Positions 1 through 8,167 of a DNA stretch of 42,392 bases are shown piece after piece. The notes beneath the pieces were generated by a model, which was given only the letters and a program-made list of their open reading frames with translations, searched no databases and was not told where the DNA came from. Position numbers and translations under genes: made by a program. The DNA lies in contig BNTV01000031.1 in assembly GCA_025996865.1 (NCBI GenBank), positions 1-42,392 of the forward strand. Reading direction: 5' to 3'. Source of the DNA: Bacteroidia bacterium (lineage in GTDB: Bacteria; Bacteroidota; Bacteroidia; Bacteroidales; Azobacteroidaceae). The stretch's first letter is position 1. Each line of letters begins with the position of its first letter.

Positions 1-1
1 C

Positions 2-871
2 GGTTTTGCTTTGGCGTTGGCGCTTCCGTTTGCGCTGTTTGCCTTGTTTCCTTCGTGGTTGCAGAACCTTCCCAAGTCGGGCGGATGGTTAAATACCGTC
101 AAAGTTGTATTGGGATTTTTGGAATTGGCATTGGCATTGAAATTCCTGTCGGTGGCAGATTTGGCTTATGGTTGGAGAGTCTTGGACAGGGAAGTCTTTT
201 TGGTGTTGTGGATTATCATCTTCGCACTTTTGGGATTTTATTTGTTGGGGAAAATCAAGTTGCCGCATGACAGCGATTTGAAACATATATCCGTCTTTCG
301 TTTGTTCCTGGCCATTATTTCGCTTTCATTTGCCGTTTACATGGTTCCCGGACTTTGGGGAGCGCCTTTGAAAACCATCAGCGCATTTTCACCTCCCTTA
401 TACACACAGGATTTCAGTTTGTATGAAGGCGAAGTACGTGCGAAATATTTCGATTACGAAGAAGGCATGGAATATGCCCGCAAAAACCACAAGCCGGTGA
501 TAATTGACTTTACAGGTTATGGCTGTGTGAATTGCCGGGAAATGGAAGCGGCCGTTTGGTCGGACCCGCGTGTTAAAAGAATTATTGACAACGAATATGT
601 GTTGATTTCCTTATACGTAGATGATAAAACCAAATTGGACAAACCTGTCGAAATCACAGAAAACGGTAAGGCACGGAAGTTGAGAACAATAGGTGATAAA
701 TGGAGTTATCTGCAAAGGATAAAATTCGATACGAATGCACAACCTTTTTATGTCCTGCTGGACAATAACGGAATACCGATTGCGCCTTCCCGCGCATACG
801 ACAAAAACATAGAAAAATATATTTTATTCTTGCAAAAAGGATTAGAAAAATACAAATTATTTGAGAATTGA
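2..871 (+). CDS. Thiol:disulfide interchange protein DsbD-like, C-terminal part (5' truncated by window)
   Basis: The reading frame is open from the first bases, so the gene starts upstream; 289 residues are visible. The first ~115 residues hold hydrophobic segments matching the last transmembrane helices of the central DsbD domain, starting GFALALALPFALFALFPSW. After a short linker comes a thioredoxin-fold domain (about residues 150-285) with the redox motif YGCVNCREME. DsbD-type proteins carry electrons from cytoplasmic thioredoxin across the inner membrane to periplasmic substrates; that role is known for the family and is inferred here. The last codons and the TGA stop lie inside a heptamer repeat array (861-895), so the native C-terminus may have been altered by the repeat. 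mazG follows on the same strand. The family call is firm, but DsbD versus a related ScsB-like protein cannot be settled without the N-terminus. Confidence 0.88.
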   Translation, partial: GFALALALPFALFALFPSWLQNLPKSGGWLNTVKVVLGFLELALALKFLSVADLAYGWRVLDREVFLVLWIIIFALLGFYLLGKIKLPHDSDLKHISVFRLFLAIISLSFAVYMVPGLWGAPLKTISAFSPPLYTQDFSLYEGEVRAKYFDYEEGMEYARKNHKPVIIDFTGYGCVNCREMEAAVWSDPRVKRIIDNEYVLISLYVDDKTKLDKPVEITENGKARKLRTIGDKWSYLQRIKFDTNAQPFYVLLDNNGIPIAPSRAYDKNIEKYILFLQKGLEKYKLFEN

Positions 872-935
872 GAATTGAAAATTGAGAATTGAAAATGATA
901 GACCGACATTCTCAATTCTCAATTCTCAATTCTCA
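861..935. repeat. Two facing arrays of a 7-bp tandem repeat (long hairpin)
   Basis: Positions 861-895 are five heptamers, TTGAGAA, TTGAGAA, TTGAAAA, TTGAGAA and TTGAAAA. Positions 908-935 are four copies of ATTCTCA, close to the reverse complement. The arms can pair over about 28-30 bp around a loop of about 12 bases. The element covers the stop codon of the DsbD-like gene and ends 16 bases before the mazG start. It could act as a bidirectional terminator or be an interspersed repeat. Confidence 0.85.
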
Positions 936-951
936 ATTAATTACACAGTTT

Positions 952-1734
952 ATGTCAAACACCAGGGAATTACAATTGCAGGCTTTTGGCCGCTTACTCG
1001 ATATATTAGATGAATTGCGCGAAAAATGTCCTTGGGACAAAAAGCAAACGAACGAAAGTTTACGTACTAACACCATCGAGGAAACTTACGAATTGTGCGA
1101 AGCCATTATTAAAGACGACGTTTCCGAAATTAAAAAAGAACTTGGAGACGTCTTGCTGCACATTATTTTTTATGCAAAAATAGCAGACGAAAAAGGCCAA
1201 TTCGACATAGCAGACATTTGTAATTCCTTATGTGATAAATTGATATTCAGACATCCCCATGTTTTCGGAACGGTGGAAGCCAACACTTCCGGACAAGTCG
1301 AACAAAACTGGGAACAAATCAAACTCAAGGAAAAAGGCGGCAACAAAACGGTTCTGGAAGGAGTTCCCGCTTCGCTTCCAAGTATCGTTAAAGCGCACCG
1401 GATTCAGGACAAAGCCCGGAACGCCGGATTTGACTGGGAACAAAAAGAAGATGTCTGGGACAAAGTCCGGGAAGAATTTACCGAATTGAAACAGGAAATA
1501 AGTTCCATGAATCAAGACCAGACGGAAGCCGAGTTCGGCGACTTGTTTTTCAGCTTGATTAATGCAGCCCGCCTGTACAAAATCAATCCCGATAATGCAC
1601 TGGAACGCACGAATCAAAAATTCATCAAACGCTTCAATTATATTGAACAAAAAGCCCGTGAAATAGGGAAATCATTGAAAGATATGAAATTAGAAGAAAT
1701 GGAGTTTTTTTGGCAAGAAGCGAAGAAAAATTAA
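952..1734 (+). CDS. mazG: Nucleoside triphosphate pyrophosphohydrolase MazG
   Basis: This 260-residue protein matches the usual length of two-domain MazG (about 260). The N-terminal domain has the conserved CPWDKKQT segment and the metal-binding helix signature EETYELCEAI followed by ELGDVLLHI. The second MazG domain has EEFTELKQE and EFGDLFFSLINAARL. MazG hydrolyses NTPs and dNTPs to monophosphate and pyrophosphate in the cytoplasm, with house-cleaning and stringent-response roles known for the family. I chose the ATG at 952. The frame stays open to 889, but that stretch is translated from the heptamer repeat arrays and has no counterpart in the family. No terminator is evident after the stop. 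Confidence 0.95.
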   Translation: MSNTRELQLQAFGRLLDILDELREKCPWDKKQTNESLRTNTIEETYELCEAIIKDDVSEIKKELGDVLLHIIFYAKIADEKGQFDIADICNSLCDKLIFRHPHVFGTVEANTSGQVEQNWEQIKLKEKGGNKTVLEGVPASLPSIVKAHRIQDKARNAGFDWEQKEDVWDKVREEFTELKQEISSMNQDQTEAEFGDLFFSLINAARLYKINPDNALERTNQKFIKRFNYIEQKAREIGKSLKDMKLEEMEFFWQEAKKN

Positions 1735-1904
1735 TTCCGGATTAAGCAAACTTATTGATATTATGTCCACATGCCTTTCTCATTTCAACCTAAATCTCCC
1801 CTGCTTTCTCTCGCAAAATCCGCTATAAACTTTTATCACTAACTAACTATTTTTTTTGCTTGCGGATTGCGGATTTTAAAAAGGTATAAATAAAATAAAT
1901 TTTG

Positions 1905-1912
1905 TATCTTTG
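1905..1912 (+). promoter_or_regulatory. Candidate Bacteroidota -7 element for susC/susD (TATCTTTG)
   Basis: TATCTTTG matches the Bacteroides TAnnTTTG consensus exactly. No good TTTG-like -33 box lies 19-21 bases upstream, so the promoter may need an activator. Predicted start of transcription is near 1919. Confidence 0.5.
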
Positions 1913-2089
1913 TGCTTTTATTTTTAATAAATTAACATGAATTTGATGATAATCAGTGTTTTTATTAAACTTTTGAACGAATTGTAATTCACACATAAAA
2001 ATAGATGCCTATGAAACAAAAATGAACGTGACATGTCAGCAAAGCTATACTATACATAAACTATATTATATGCTAAGCTTTGATTAATC

Positions 2090-2112
2090 TTTTTTCGAAA
2101 TCTTCGAAAAAA
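2090..2112. promoter_or_regulatory. Perfect 10-bp inverted repeat in the susC leader
   Basis: TTTTTTCGAA (2090-2099), spacer ATC, TTCGAAAAAA (2103-2112). It lies about 110 bases before the susC start, downstream of the putative promoter. It could be an operator or a leader hairpin; it is not a typical terminator because the stem is AT-rich and the 3' side is A-rich. Confidence 0.45.
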
Positions 2113-2141
2113 TAGTATTTTAAAAGAAACTCAATAAAAAA

Positions 2142-2210
2142 ATGATGAACAAGCATGCAAAACTTGCACCAAAGAGTATGAACATGATGCGAGTTTTATG
2201 CGACCTTTAA
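2142..2210 (+). other. Possible 22-codon leader ORF ending 10 bases before susC
   Basis: ATGATGAAC starts a 22-codon frame ending TAA at 2208-2210; susC starts at 2221 in another frame. The predicted peptide has an MNMMRVL segment that resembles, from memory, the start of some SusC signal peptides. It could be a regulatory leader peptide, a remnant of an older susC start, or chance. Confidence 0.3.
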
Positions 2211-2220
2211 AATTAAAATT

Positions 2221-5200
2221 ATGCACATGATGAAATTTAAGATTTTTGGAATCTCAACATTCCTTTTGTTTGCCGGCAATTTTCTTGTATTTGCAGGTGA
2301 AAAAACTGAAAAAAACGCTATTGAACAGCAACAAACGAAAAGAATTACAGGTACTGTTACGGACAAAAACGGTGAACCGCTGATTGGGGCAACCGTTAAC
2401 GTAACAGGAACTACCAATGGCGTTTCTACGGATACCGATGGTAAATTCTCTTTGAATGTAGGAACCAATGCTACCTTGCAAGTAAACTATATCGGTTATA
2501 TATCCCTGAAAATCACGGTTGGAAATCAAACAAATATTCCAATCATACTGGAAGAAGACACGCAACAATTGAAAGAGATTGTCGTCGTAGCATTCGGTAC
2601 CGCTAAAAAAGAAGCATTTACCGGATCTGCCGGAATTGTCGGCGCTGAAAATATTCAATTGAGTCAACAAAGCAATGTCATCCAGTCACTGGCCGGACGG
2701 GTAGCCGGCGTCCAACTCTCCAACGAAAGCGGACAGTTCGGTTCCTCGCCTTCGATTCTGGTGCGCGGATATGGTTCCATATCTTCGGGCAACGAACCGT
2801 TGTATGTAGTGGACGGTATGCCCTTTGACGGCGACCTGAACAATCTTAATCCCGCCGATATCGAATCGCTTACCATCCTGAAAGACGCCGCTTCCAATGC
2901 CCTGTACGGCGCACGCGGCGCCAACGGCGTAATTATGATTACCACTAAAAAAGCGAAACGCGGAGAGGCTAAAATTACTTTCGATACGCGAATCGGGGTG
3001 AATACCGTAGCGTTGAAAAATTACAATTATATCAAGGATCCGGCTCTTTACTACGAAACTTATTACAAATCCGTATATAACCAGTTCATGACAACCGACG
3101 GCTACGATGCCGTCAGGGCGCACAGGGAAGCCAACGATATGGTTTCCGGTAAAACCAACGACAATTATTTTGTTTATACGGTCCCCAACGGACAGGATTT
3201 TATCATTAACGGGAAAGTCAATCCGGAGGCTACACTCGGCCGGAAAGTCAACTTTGAAGGTCAAGACTACTGGCTGCAACCGGAAGATTGGTTGAAAGAA
3301 GGTACCAAACAAGGTTTGAGGCAAGAATACAACCTTAGCGTATCGGGTAGCGAAGGTAAACTAAGCTACCTGTCTTCATTGGGTTACCTGAAAAACGAAG
3401 GGATCACCACCGGATCGGAAATGGAACGCATCAACGTCCGTCTGAAATCCGACTATCAGGCAAAAGAATGGTTACGTACAGGAATGAACTTAAGTTATAC
3501 GCATTCGGATTACAACAAAGTCAGCGAAGGAACCATCGGTTCAACCGGTAGTGTATGGAGTATGGCAACCGGAATCGGTCCGGTCTATCCCGTATATATC
3601 CGCGACGGTAACAAAAACATCATGCGCGACAGCTACGGAGAAATCATGTACGATTTCGGAGATGTGGCAGGACTTGGACGCCCGGCTTTTACCGGTTCCA
3701 ACCCGCTCTTTACTAACAAATACAACAAAAACCAGACCGGAATGAATGCTTTTACCGGTAGCGGTTTTTTTGACATCAATTTCCTTGAAAATTTGAAACT
3801 AACTGTCAACGGCGGTGTTAACACAGACCAATCCCGCTATACGTATGTTTCCGATCCGTATGCAGAATTATACAGCACCACTCAAAACGGAGGATACGTA
3901 TATAAATCCAATTCTCAGAGATTCTCCTACAATATTCAGCAAATCCTGAATTACAATGAGACATTCGGACAGAACAATCTGAATATCATGCTGGGACACG
4001 AGTACTATAATAATATCTACAATTTCCTTTCCGGTTCGAAAACAAAAATGTTCTCTTCGGACAATCTCGAACTTGACGGAGCTATATCCGACTCCGGCGC
4101 AGCCAGATCCTATTCCGGAGAATACAACAATGAAGGATATTTCACCAGAGTACAGTACGATTATGCCGGTAAATACTTCCTGTCCGGATCTTTCCGTCGC
4201 GACGCATCTTCGCGCTTTCTCCCGGAAAACCGTTGGGGTAATTTCTGGAGTGCAGGCGGCGCATGGTTGATCAACAAAGAAAACTGGTTCGACGTCTCCT
4301 CTGTGGACATGTTGAAACTGAAAGCCAGCATCGGATCGCAGGGAAATGACAATATTGGAGATTATCTATTTTCCGACCAGTATAATATCGAAAACAACAG
4401 CGGCGAAATTTCATTGGTACTCAAACAAAAAGGAAACAAAAATATCACCTGGGAAACCAATACCAACATCAACGGAGGTTTCGAGGTTGACCTCTTCAAC
4501 AAACGTTTAAACGCCTCCGTCGATCTCTTTTACCGGAAGACTACCGACATGTTGTTTGAGTTTTTTGTTGCACCGTCCAACGGTTATACCTCGTATTTCG
4601 ATAACATCGGCGATATGCGTAATAAAGGGATAGAACTGGAATTGCGCGGCGATATTCTCCGGACAAAAGATCTTGTATGGAGCGCCAACTTCAACATCAC
4701 CCATGTTTCCAACAAAATCCTCTCGCTCCCGGAAGAACGAAAAACCCTGACCGTAGAAAGTTATGATGGATATACCCTGAAAGAAAACCGTTTCGCACAT
4801 CCAAGCGAATATTTTATCGGCGAAGGTATTCCTCTCTACACGTTCTACGCGCGCAAATACGCCGGAGTGAACGAAGAAGGACTTTCTACCTGGTACAAGG
4901 ACATTATTGACGAAAACGGAAAAGTGACCGGACAAGAAACGACGACTGCACTTGCGCAAGGCACTCAATACCTGTGCGGTTCGGCCCTTCCGAAAGCATA
5001 CGGCGGTTTCGGCACCACCGTAAACTACAAAGGGTTCGATCTTACGATGAATTTCAACTACCAATTAGGCGGCTTAGTATATGACTACGAATACGGTTCG
5101 GCCATGTCTTCTCCGTCCGGAAAATTCGGAGGTAACATTCATAAAGATTTGTTGAATGCATGGACGCCTGAAAATTCCAACTCCAACATTCCGCGTTTGA

Positions 5201-5490
5201 ACGGTAAAGACCCCAATCAGGGAGCCGTATCCAACACTCCTTCGGACAGATACTTGACAAGTGCACGTTTCCTGAATTTTCAGAATCTCAATTTAGGTTA
5301 CACCTTGCCTAGTAAACTTACCAATCAATGGAAAATTTCCCATTGCAGAATTTATCTGTCTGCGGAAAATATCTGGTACAAATCCGCACGTCAAGGACTT
5401 GATCCGCGTTATTCCTTCTCAGGAACAACCAACGGACAAACATATTCTCCCATTCGCACCATTTCGGGCGGATTGAGCATGCAATTCTAA
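2221..5490 (+). CDS. SusC-like TonB-dependent outer-membrane transporter (orphan pair)
   Basis: This 1089-residue protein starts with a signal peptide (about residues 1-25, ending FLVFAG). A carboxypeptidase-regulatory-like domain follows (residues ~40-110, ITGTVTDKNGEPLIGATV). Next are a TonB-box-like IVVVAFGTA, a plug domain with VRGYGS and PLYVVDGMPFDGD (~120-240), and a long beta-barrel ending in an aromatic residue, SMQF. SusC proteins import glycan oligomers or other large nutrients across the outer membrane with a SusD lid. No STN domain is seen, so anti-sigma control is unlikely. susD follows after 18 bases. No enzyme, sensor or sigma gene is adjacent, so the substrate cannot be inferred. 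ATGs at 2227 and 2230 are possible alternative starts. Confidence 0.95.
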   Translation: MHMMKFKIFGISTFLLFAGNFLVFAGEKTEKNAIEQQQTKRITGTVTDKNGEPLIGATVNVTGTTNGVSTDTDGKFSLNVGTNATLQVNYIGYISLKITVGNQTNIPIILEEDTQQLKEIVVVAFGTAKKEAFTGSAGIVGAENIQLSQQSNVIQSLAGRVAGVQLSNESGQFGSSPSILVRGYGSISSGNEPLYVVDGMPFDGDLNNLNPADIESLTILKDAASNALYGARGANGVIMITTKKAKRGEAKITFDTRIGVNTVALKNYNYIKDPALYYETYYKSVYNQFMTTDGYDAVRAHREANDMVSGKTNDNYFVYTVPNGQDFIINGKVNPEATLGRKVNFEGQDYWLQPEDWLKEGTKQGLRQEYNLSVSGSEGKLSYLSSLGYLKNEGITTGSEMERINVRLKSDYQAKEWLRTGMNLSYTHSDYNKVSEGTIGSTGSVWSMATGIGPVYPVYIRDGNKNIMRDSYGEIMYDFGDVAGLGRPAFTGSNPLFTNKYNKNQTGMNAFTGSGFFDINFLENLKLTVNGGVNTDQSRYTYVSDPYAELYSTTQNGGYVYKSNSQRFSYNIQQILNYNETFGQNNLNIMLGHEYYNNIYNFLSGSKTKMFSSDNLELDGAISDSGAARSYSGEYNNEGYFTRVQYDYAGKYFLSGSFRRDASSRFLPENRWGNFWSAGGAWLINKENWFDVSSVDMLKLKASIGSQGNDNIGDYLFSDQYNIENNSGEISLVLKQKGNKNITWETNTNINGGFEVDLFNKRLNASVDLFYRKTTDMLFEFFVAPSNGYTSYFDNIGDMRNKGIELELRGDILRTKDLVWSANFNITHVSNKILSLPEERKTLTVESYDGYTLKENRFAHPSEYFIGEGIPLYTFYARKYAGVNEEGLSTWYKDIIDENGKVTGQETTTALAQGTQYLCGSALPKAYGGFGTTVNYKGFDLTMNFNYQLGGLVYDYEYGSAMSSPSGKFGGNIHKDLLNAWTPENSNSNIPRLNGKDPNQGAVSNTPSDRYLTSARFLNFQNLNLGYTLPSKLTNQWKISHCRIYLSAENIWYKSARQGLDPRYSFSGTTNGQTYSPIRTISGGLSMQF

Positions 5491-5508
5491 TAAAATAAAT
5501 TATAACAC

Positions 5509-7272
5509 ATGAAAAAGATAATAATAACAAGTATCATATCAGTTTTCTGCATGCTTGGATTGTCAAGCTGTATAGATGAAACTTTTCCCACGGAATATGC
5601 CATAGACTCGCAGATTCAGTCATCACCCACCGCACTGAAATCTATGGTAAATGCGATTCCAACCAACATGATCGGATGGGAAAACGCAAGTTTGGAAATT
5701 TGCGGCTATCCGGGATTGTGCGCCGCTTTTGAAGAAATGACACAAGACGTAGTCATTGCCGGAACAACCGGATACAACACCTGGGGTACCTACTCTGCCA
5801 TGAGCAATCCGGTGCATAACCGTCAAAATTATGCCTGGTACATGCACTATGGATATATCAGAAATTGTAACTCGGTGATCGGCATGATCGACAAAAATAC
5901 GACTGATAAAGCACAACAGTATTATTTGGGGATTGCGCATACGTTCCGTGCTCTTTACTATCTGAACTTAGTCCGGATGTTCGAATACAAACATACGCCT
6001 TTGTGCGAACCCGAAAACAATGATGTTTACGGACTTGGCGTTCCTATCGTAACGGAAGAAACGACCGAAGAACAAGCTAAAAATAATCCACGGGTCAAAG
6101 TAGAAAACAACTACGAAATGATTTTCTCGGATTTAGCAAAAGCAGAACAATATTTCGGTAACGATTATGATGCCGAAAACAAAGCATTTCCCTCATTAGC
6201 CTGCGTTTACGGATTGTATGCCCGCGCTTACCTGGAAAGAGGAACTGCCGGAGTAAGCGGTGCATTTGAGAAAGCAGCCGAATATGCACGCAGAGCGATC
6301 ACCGAAAGCGGTTGTACTCCCCTCTCCCGGGAACAATGGGAAGATCCCGTTAACGGCTTCAACAATGCCAATTCACAAAACTCATGGATGTGGGGAGTCG
6401 TAATCGCCCCGGACAATGTCTCGTCGATGGTTATCGGTTCATTCTACGGATTAATGATGGCCGAACAAACCTGGATCGTTTACGGATGGCGTGTCGGCCG
6501 GAGCATTTCCCGCCGTCTGTATGAAGCGATTCCCGACAACGACTTCCGCAAATATTCATGGTTGGACCCTGCGTTTTACGGATACAAGGATAAAAACGGA
6601 AACGATGTTCCTGCAAGCGATTCATACAACGGCTATACCTACAAGTTAGCCATGCCTGCCGAAAGAATCAGGAGTAATATGACCGTCGCTAACGGTTTCA
6701 ACGGATACCCTTGGATATACAATCCTATTAAATTCCGTCCGTCCAACGGCAATTGGTCAACAGACTCGGAAGGCGCTGCAATGGACTATCCGTTAATGCG
6801 CGTAGAAGAAATGTACCTGATTGAAGCAGAAGCGACTGCACGTTCAAAAGGACTGGCTTCAGGCGTCGCTCTACTCAACGATTTCATGAAATACAGAATC
6901 CTCGACGGTTCATACGACTGTACGGCAAAGTGTACGAATGTGGACAAATTAGTTGATGAAATCATTCTGCAGAAACGAATCGAACTTTGGGGCGAAGGTA
7001 TTCTGTGGTTCGACAACAAACGTTTGGAACTGGGCTTGCACCGCGGATACAAAGGCATCAACGCTTCCGTTTATTCCGTCACGTTCGATATTGACGGCAT
7101 TGTACCAATCTGGAACTGCCGCATTCCGGAAGCCGAAAAGCAAGGCAATCCGGCAATGATTCTCAATCCTACGCCGCTCAATGCCAACACGCTCAACATC
7201 TACTGGACACGCGACAATAATTACCTGAAACAGTATTACGGTTGCGATTTGAATAATCCGGACGGTAATTAA
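5509..7272 (+). CDS. SusD/RagB-like nutrient-binding lipoprotein (orphan pair)
   Basis: This 587-residue protein starts with a lipoprotein signal peptide ending in the lipobox LSSC, with the lipidated cysteine at residue 21. The body is typical of SusD. It is helix-rich with TPR-like segments (YYLGIAHTFRALYYLNLVR near 150, FPSLACVYGLYARAYLERG near 230). The C-terminal part has the usual MDYPLMRVEEMYLIEAEA and ILQKRIELWGEG. SusD proteins sit on the cell surface over the SusC barrel and bind substrate. The gene is 18 bases behind its susC and is followed by a strong terminator hairpin, so the two form a two-gene operon. The substrate is unknown. Confidence 0.95.
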   Translation: MKKIIITSIISVFCMLGLSSCIDETFPTEYAIDSQIQSSPTALKSMVNAIPTNMIGWENASLEICGYPGLCAAFEEMTQDVVIAGTTGYNTWGTYSAMSNPVHNRQNYAWYMHYGYIRNCNSVIGMIDKNTTDKAQQYYLGIAHTFRALYYLNLVRMFEYKHTPLCEPENNDVYGLGVPIVTEETTEEQAKNNPRVKVENNYEMIFSDLAKAEQYFGNDYDAENKAFPSLACVYGLYARAYLERGTAGVSGAFEKAAEYARRAITESGCTPLSREQWEDPVNGFNNANSQNSWMWGVVIAPDNVSSMVIGSFYGLMMAEQTWIVYGWRVGRSISRRLYEAIPDNDFRKYSWLDPAFYGYKDKNGNDVPASDSYNGYTYKLAMPAERIRSNMTVANGFNGYPWIYNPIKFRPSNGNWSTDSEGAAMDYPLMRVEEMYLIEAEATARSKGLASGVALLNDFMKYRILDGSYDCTAKCTNVDKLVDEIILQKRIELWGEGILWFDNKRLELGLHRGYKGINASVYSVTFDIDGIVPIWNCRIPEAEKQGNPAMILNPTPLNANTLNIYWTRDNNYLKQYYGCDLNNPDGN

Positions 7273-7293
7273 TAAGTAAGCGGTAATATAAAG

Positions 7294-7372
7294 AAAAATA
7301 AGGAGATTGTCTTAAAAGCACTTCATACTGAGTTCAATATGATGCTTTTCAGACAATCTCCTTTTATTTTTT
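7294..7372 (+). terminator. Long hairpin terminator after the susC/susD pair
   Basis: AATAAGGAGATTGTCT (about 7297-7312) pairs with AGACAATCTCCTTTTATT (about 7351-7368). Inner arms AAAAGCA (7314-7320) and TGCTTTT (7343-7349) extend the stem. A T-rich tract follows on the plus strand. The symmetry would allow termination in both directions. Confidence 0.8.
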
Positions 7373-7429
7373 CGGGTTAATTCAAATGGCTTAATAAACA
7401 TCGGTGGCCTTGATTTTTATTACACTCGC

Positions 7430-7460
7430 TTGGAATTCTTATGATTTTTATGTAATTTTG
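7430..7460 (+). promoter_or_regulatory. Promoter of rpe (TTG, 20-bp spacer, TAATTTTG)
   Basis: TAATTTTG at 7453-7460 fits TAnnTTTG exactly and CTTG at 7429-7432 sits at -33 spacing. The start of transcription would be near 7467, leaving a leader of about 12 bases before the ATG at 7479. This supports that start over the longer frame. Confidence 0.65.
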
Positions 7461-7478
7461 TCGAAAATTAATTTAATT

Positions 7479-8132
7479 ATGTCATTTATTTTAGCACCGT
7501 CCTTACTATCTGCCAATTTCCTGCGTTTAACGGAGGAAATAGAAATGGTGAATCGCAGCGAGGCGGATTGGCTTCATTTGGATGTGATGGATGGCGTTTT
7601 TGTCCCGAATATATCGCTGGGTTTTCCGATGATAAAGCAAGTGGCTCAAATTGTAACCAAACCTTTGGATGTACATCTGATGATTGTGGAACCTCAGAAA
7701 TTTATCCCGTTTTTTCAAGATTTGGGTGTGAGCAGCTTGGGCGTACATTATGAGGCTTGCACGCATCTTCACGGAGTCGTTATGAAAATCAAGGAAGCCG
7801 GAATGAAGGCTTGCGTGGTTCTGAATCCTCATACACCGGTCGAGTTATTGACTGATATTCTGGAAGATATAGATATGGTATTAGTCATGTCGGTCAATCC
7901 GGGTTTTGGCGGACAGAAATTTATTCCGCGTTCGATAGATAAAATCCGCCGGTTGAAAGAGATGATTGTTTCAAGGGGATTGAAAACCTTGATTGAAGTG
8001 GACGGCGGCATCAATCTGGATAGAGGAAAACGATTGGTGGAAGCGGGAGCTGACGTATTGGTCGCCGGAAATTCGATATTTAATGCTGATAATCCTTTGG
8101 AAATGATTCGAAAATTCAGACAGGAAATATAA
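7479..8132 (+). CDS. rpe: Ribulose-phosphate 3-epimerase
   Basis: This 217-residue TIM-barrel enzyme interconverts ribulose 5-phosphate and xylulose 5-phosphate in the pentose phosphate pathway. Signature segments appear in the expected order: LAPSLLSANF at the N-terminus, WLHLDVMDGVFVPN (metal and catalytic residues), DVHLMI, VLVMSVNPGFGGQKFIP, and IEVDGGIN near the C-terminus. The ATG at 7479 was chosen because the protein then begins with MSFILAPSLLSANF as in the family. The promoter (-7 at 7453-7460) also lies inside the upstream extension of the frame. comEC follows after 35 bases. Confidence 0.97.
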   Translation: MSFILAPSLLSANFLRLTEEIEMVNRSEADWLHLDVMDGVFVPNISLGFPMIKQVAQIVTKPLDVHLMIVEPQKFIPFFQDLGVSSLGVHYEACTHLHGVVMKIKEAGMKACVVLNPHTPVELLTDILEDIDMVLVMSVNPGFGGQKFIPRSIDKIRRLKEMIVSRGLKTLIEVDGGINLDRGKRLVEAGADVLVAGNSIFNADNPLEMIRKFRQEI

Positions 8133-8167
8133 CTGTAGCCGTCATTAGCGAACCAAAAATAATTACT

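Larger units (their letters stand above)
1735..2220. other. 486-bp intergenic leader region upstream of the orphan susC
   Basis: No recognisable gene lies here. It holds an inverted pair AAAATCCGC (1815-1823) and GCGGATTTT (1869-1877), a -7 like element at 1905-1912, a short pair CAAAGCT (2040-2046) and AGCTTTG (2076-2082), a perfect palindrome at 2090-2112, and two tiny ORFs (16 codons from 1937, 22 codons from 2142). If the promoter is right, the susC transcript has an untranslated leader of about 300 bases, long for Bacteroidales. I see no known riboswitch. Confidence 0.5.

Noticed and set aside
889..951. Longer mazG start at 889
   Set aside because: The extra 21 residues are translated from the heptamer repeat arrays and do not resemble MazG; ATG 952 gives the family's usual N-terminus.
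1937..1987. 16-codon ORF in the orphan susC leader
   Set aside because: It has an ATG just after the predicted transcription start, but length, composition and context give no support beyond chance.
4507..5064. Long antisense frames inside the susC genes and enzymes
   Set aside because: They overlap well-supported genes, have no recognisable domains and no promoter; they are by-products of codon use.
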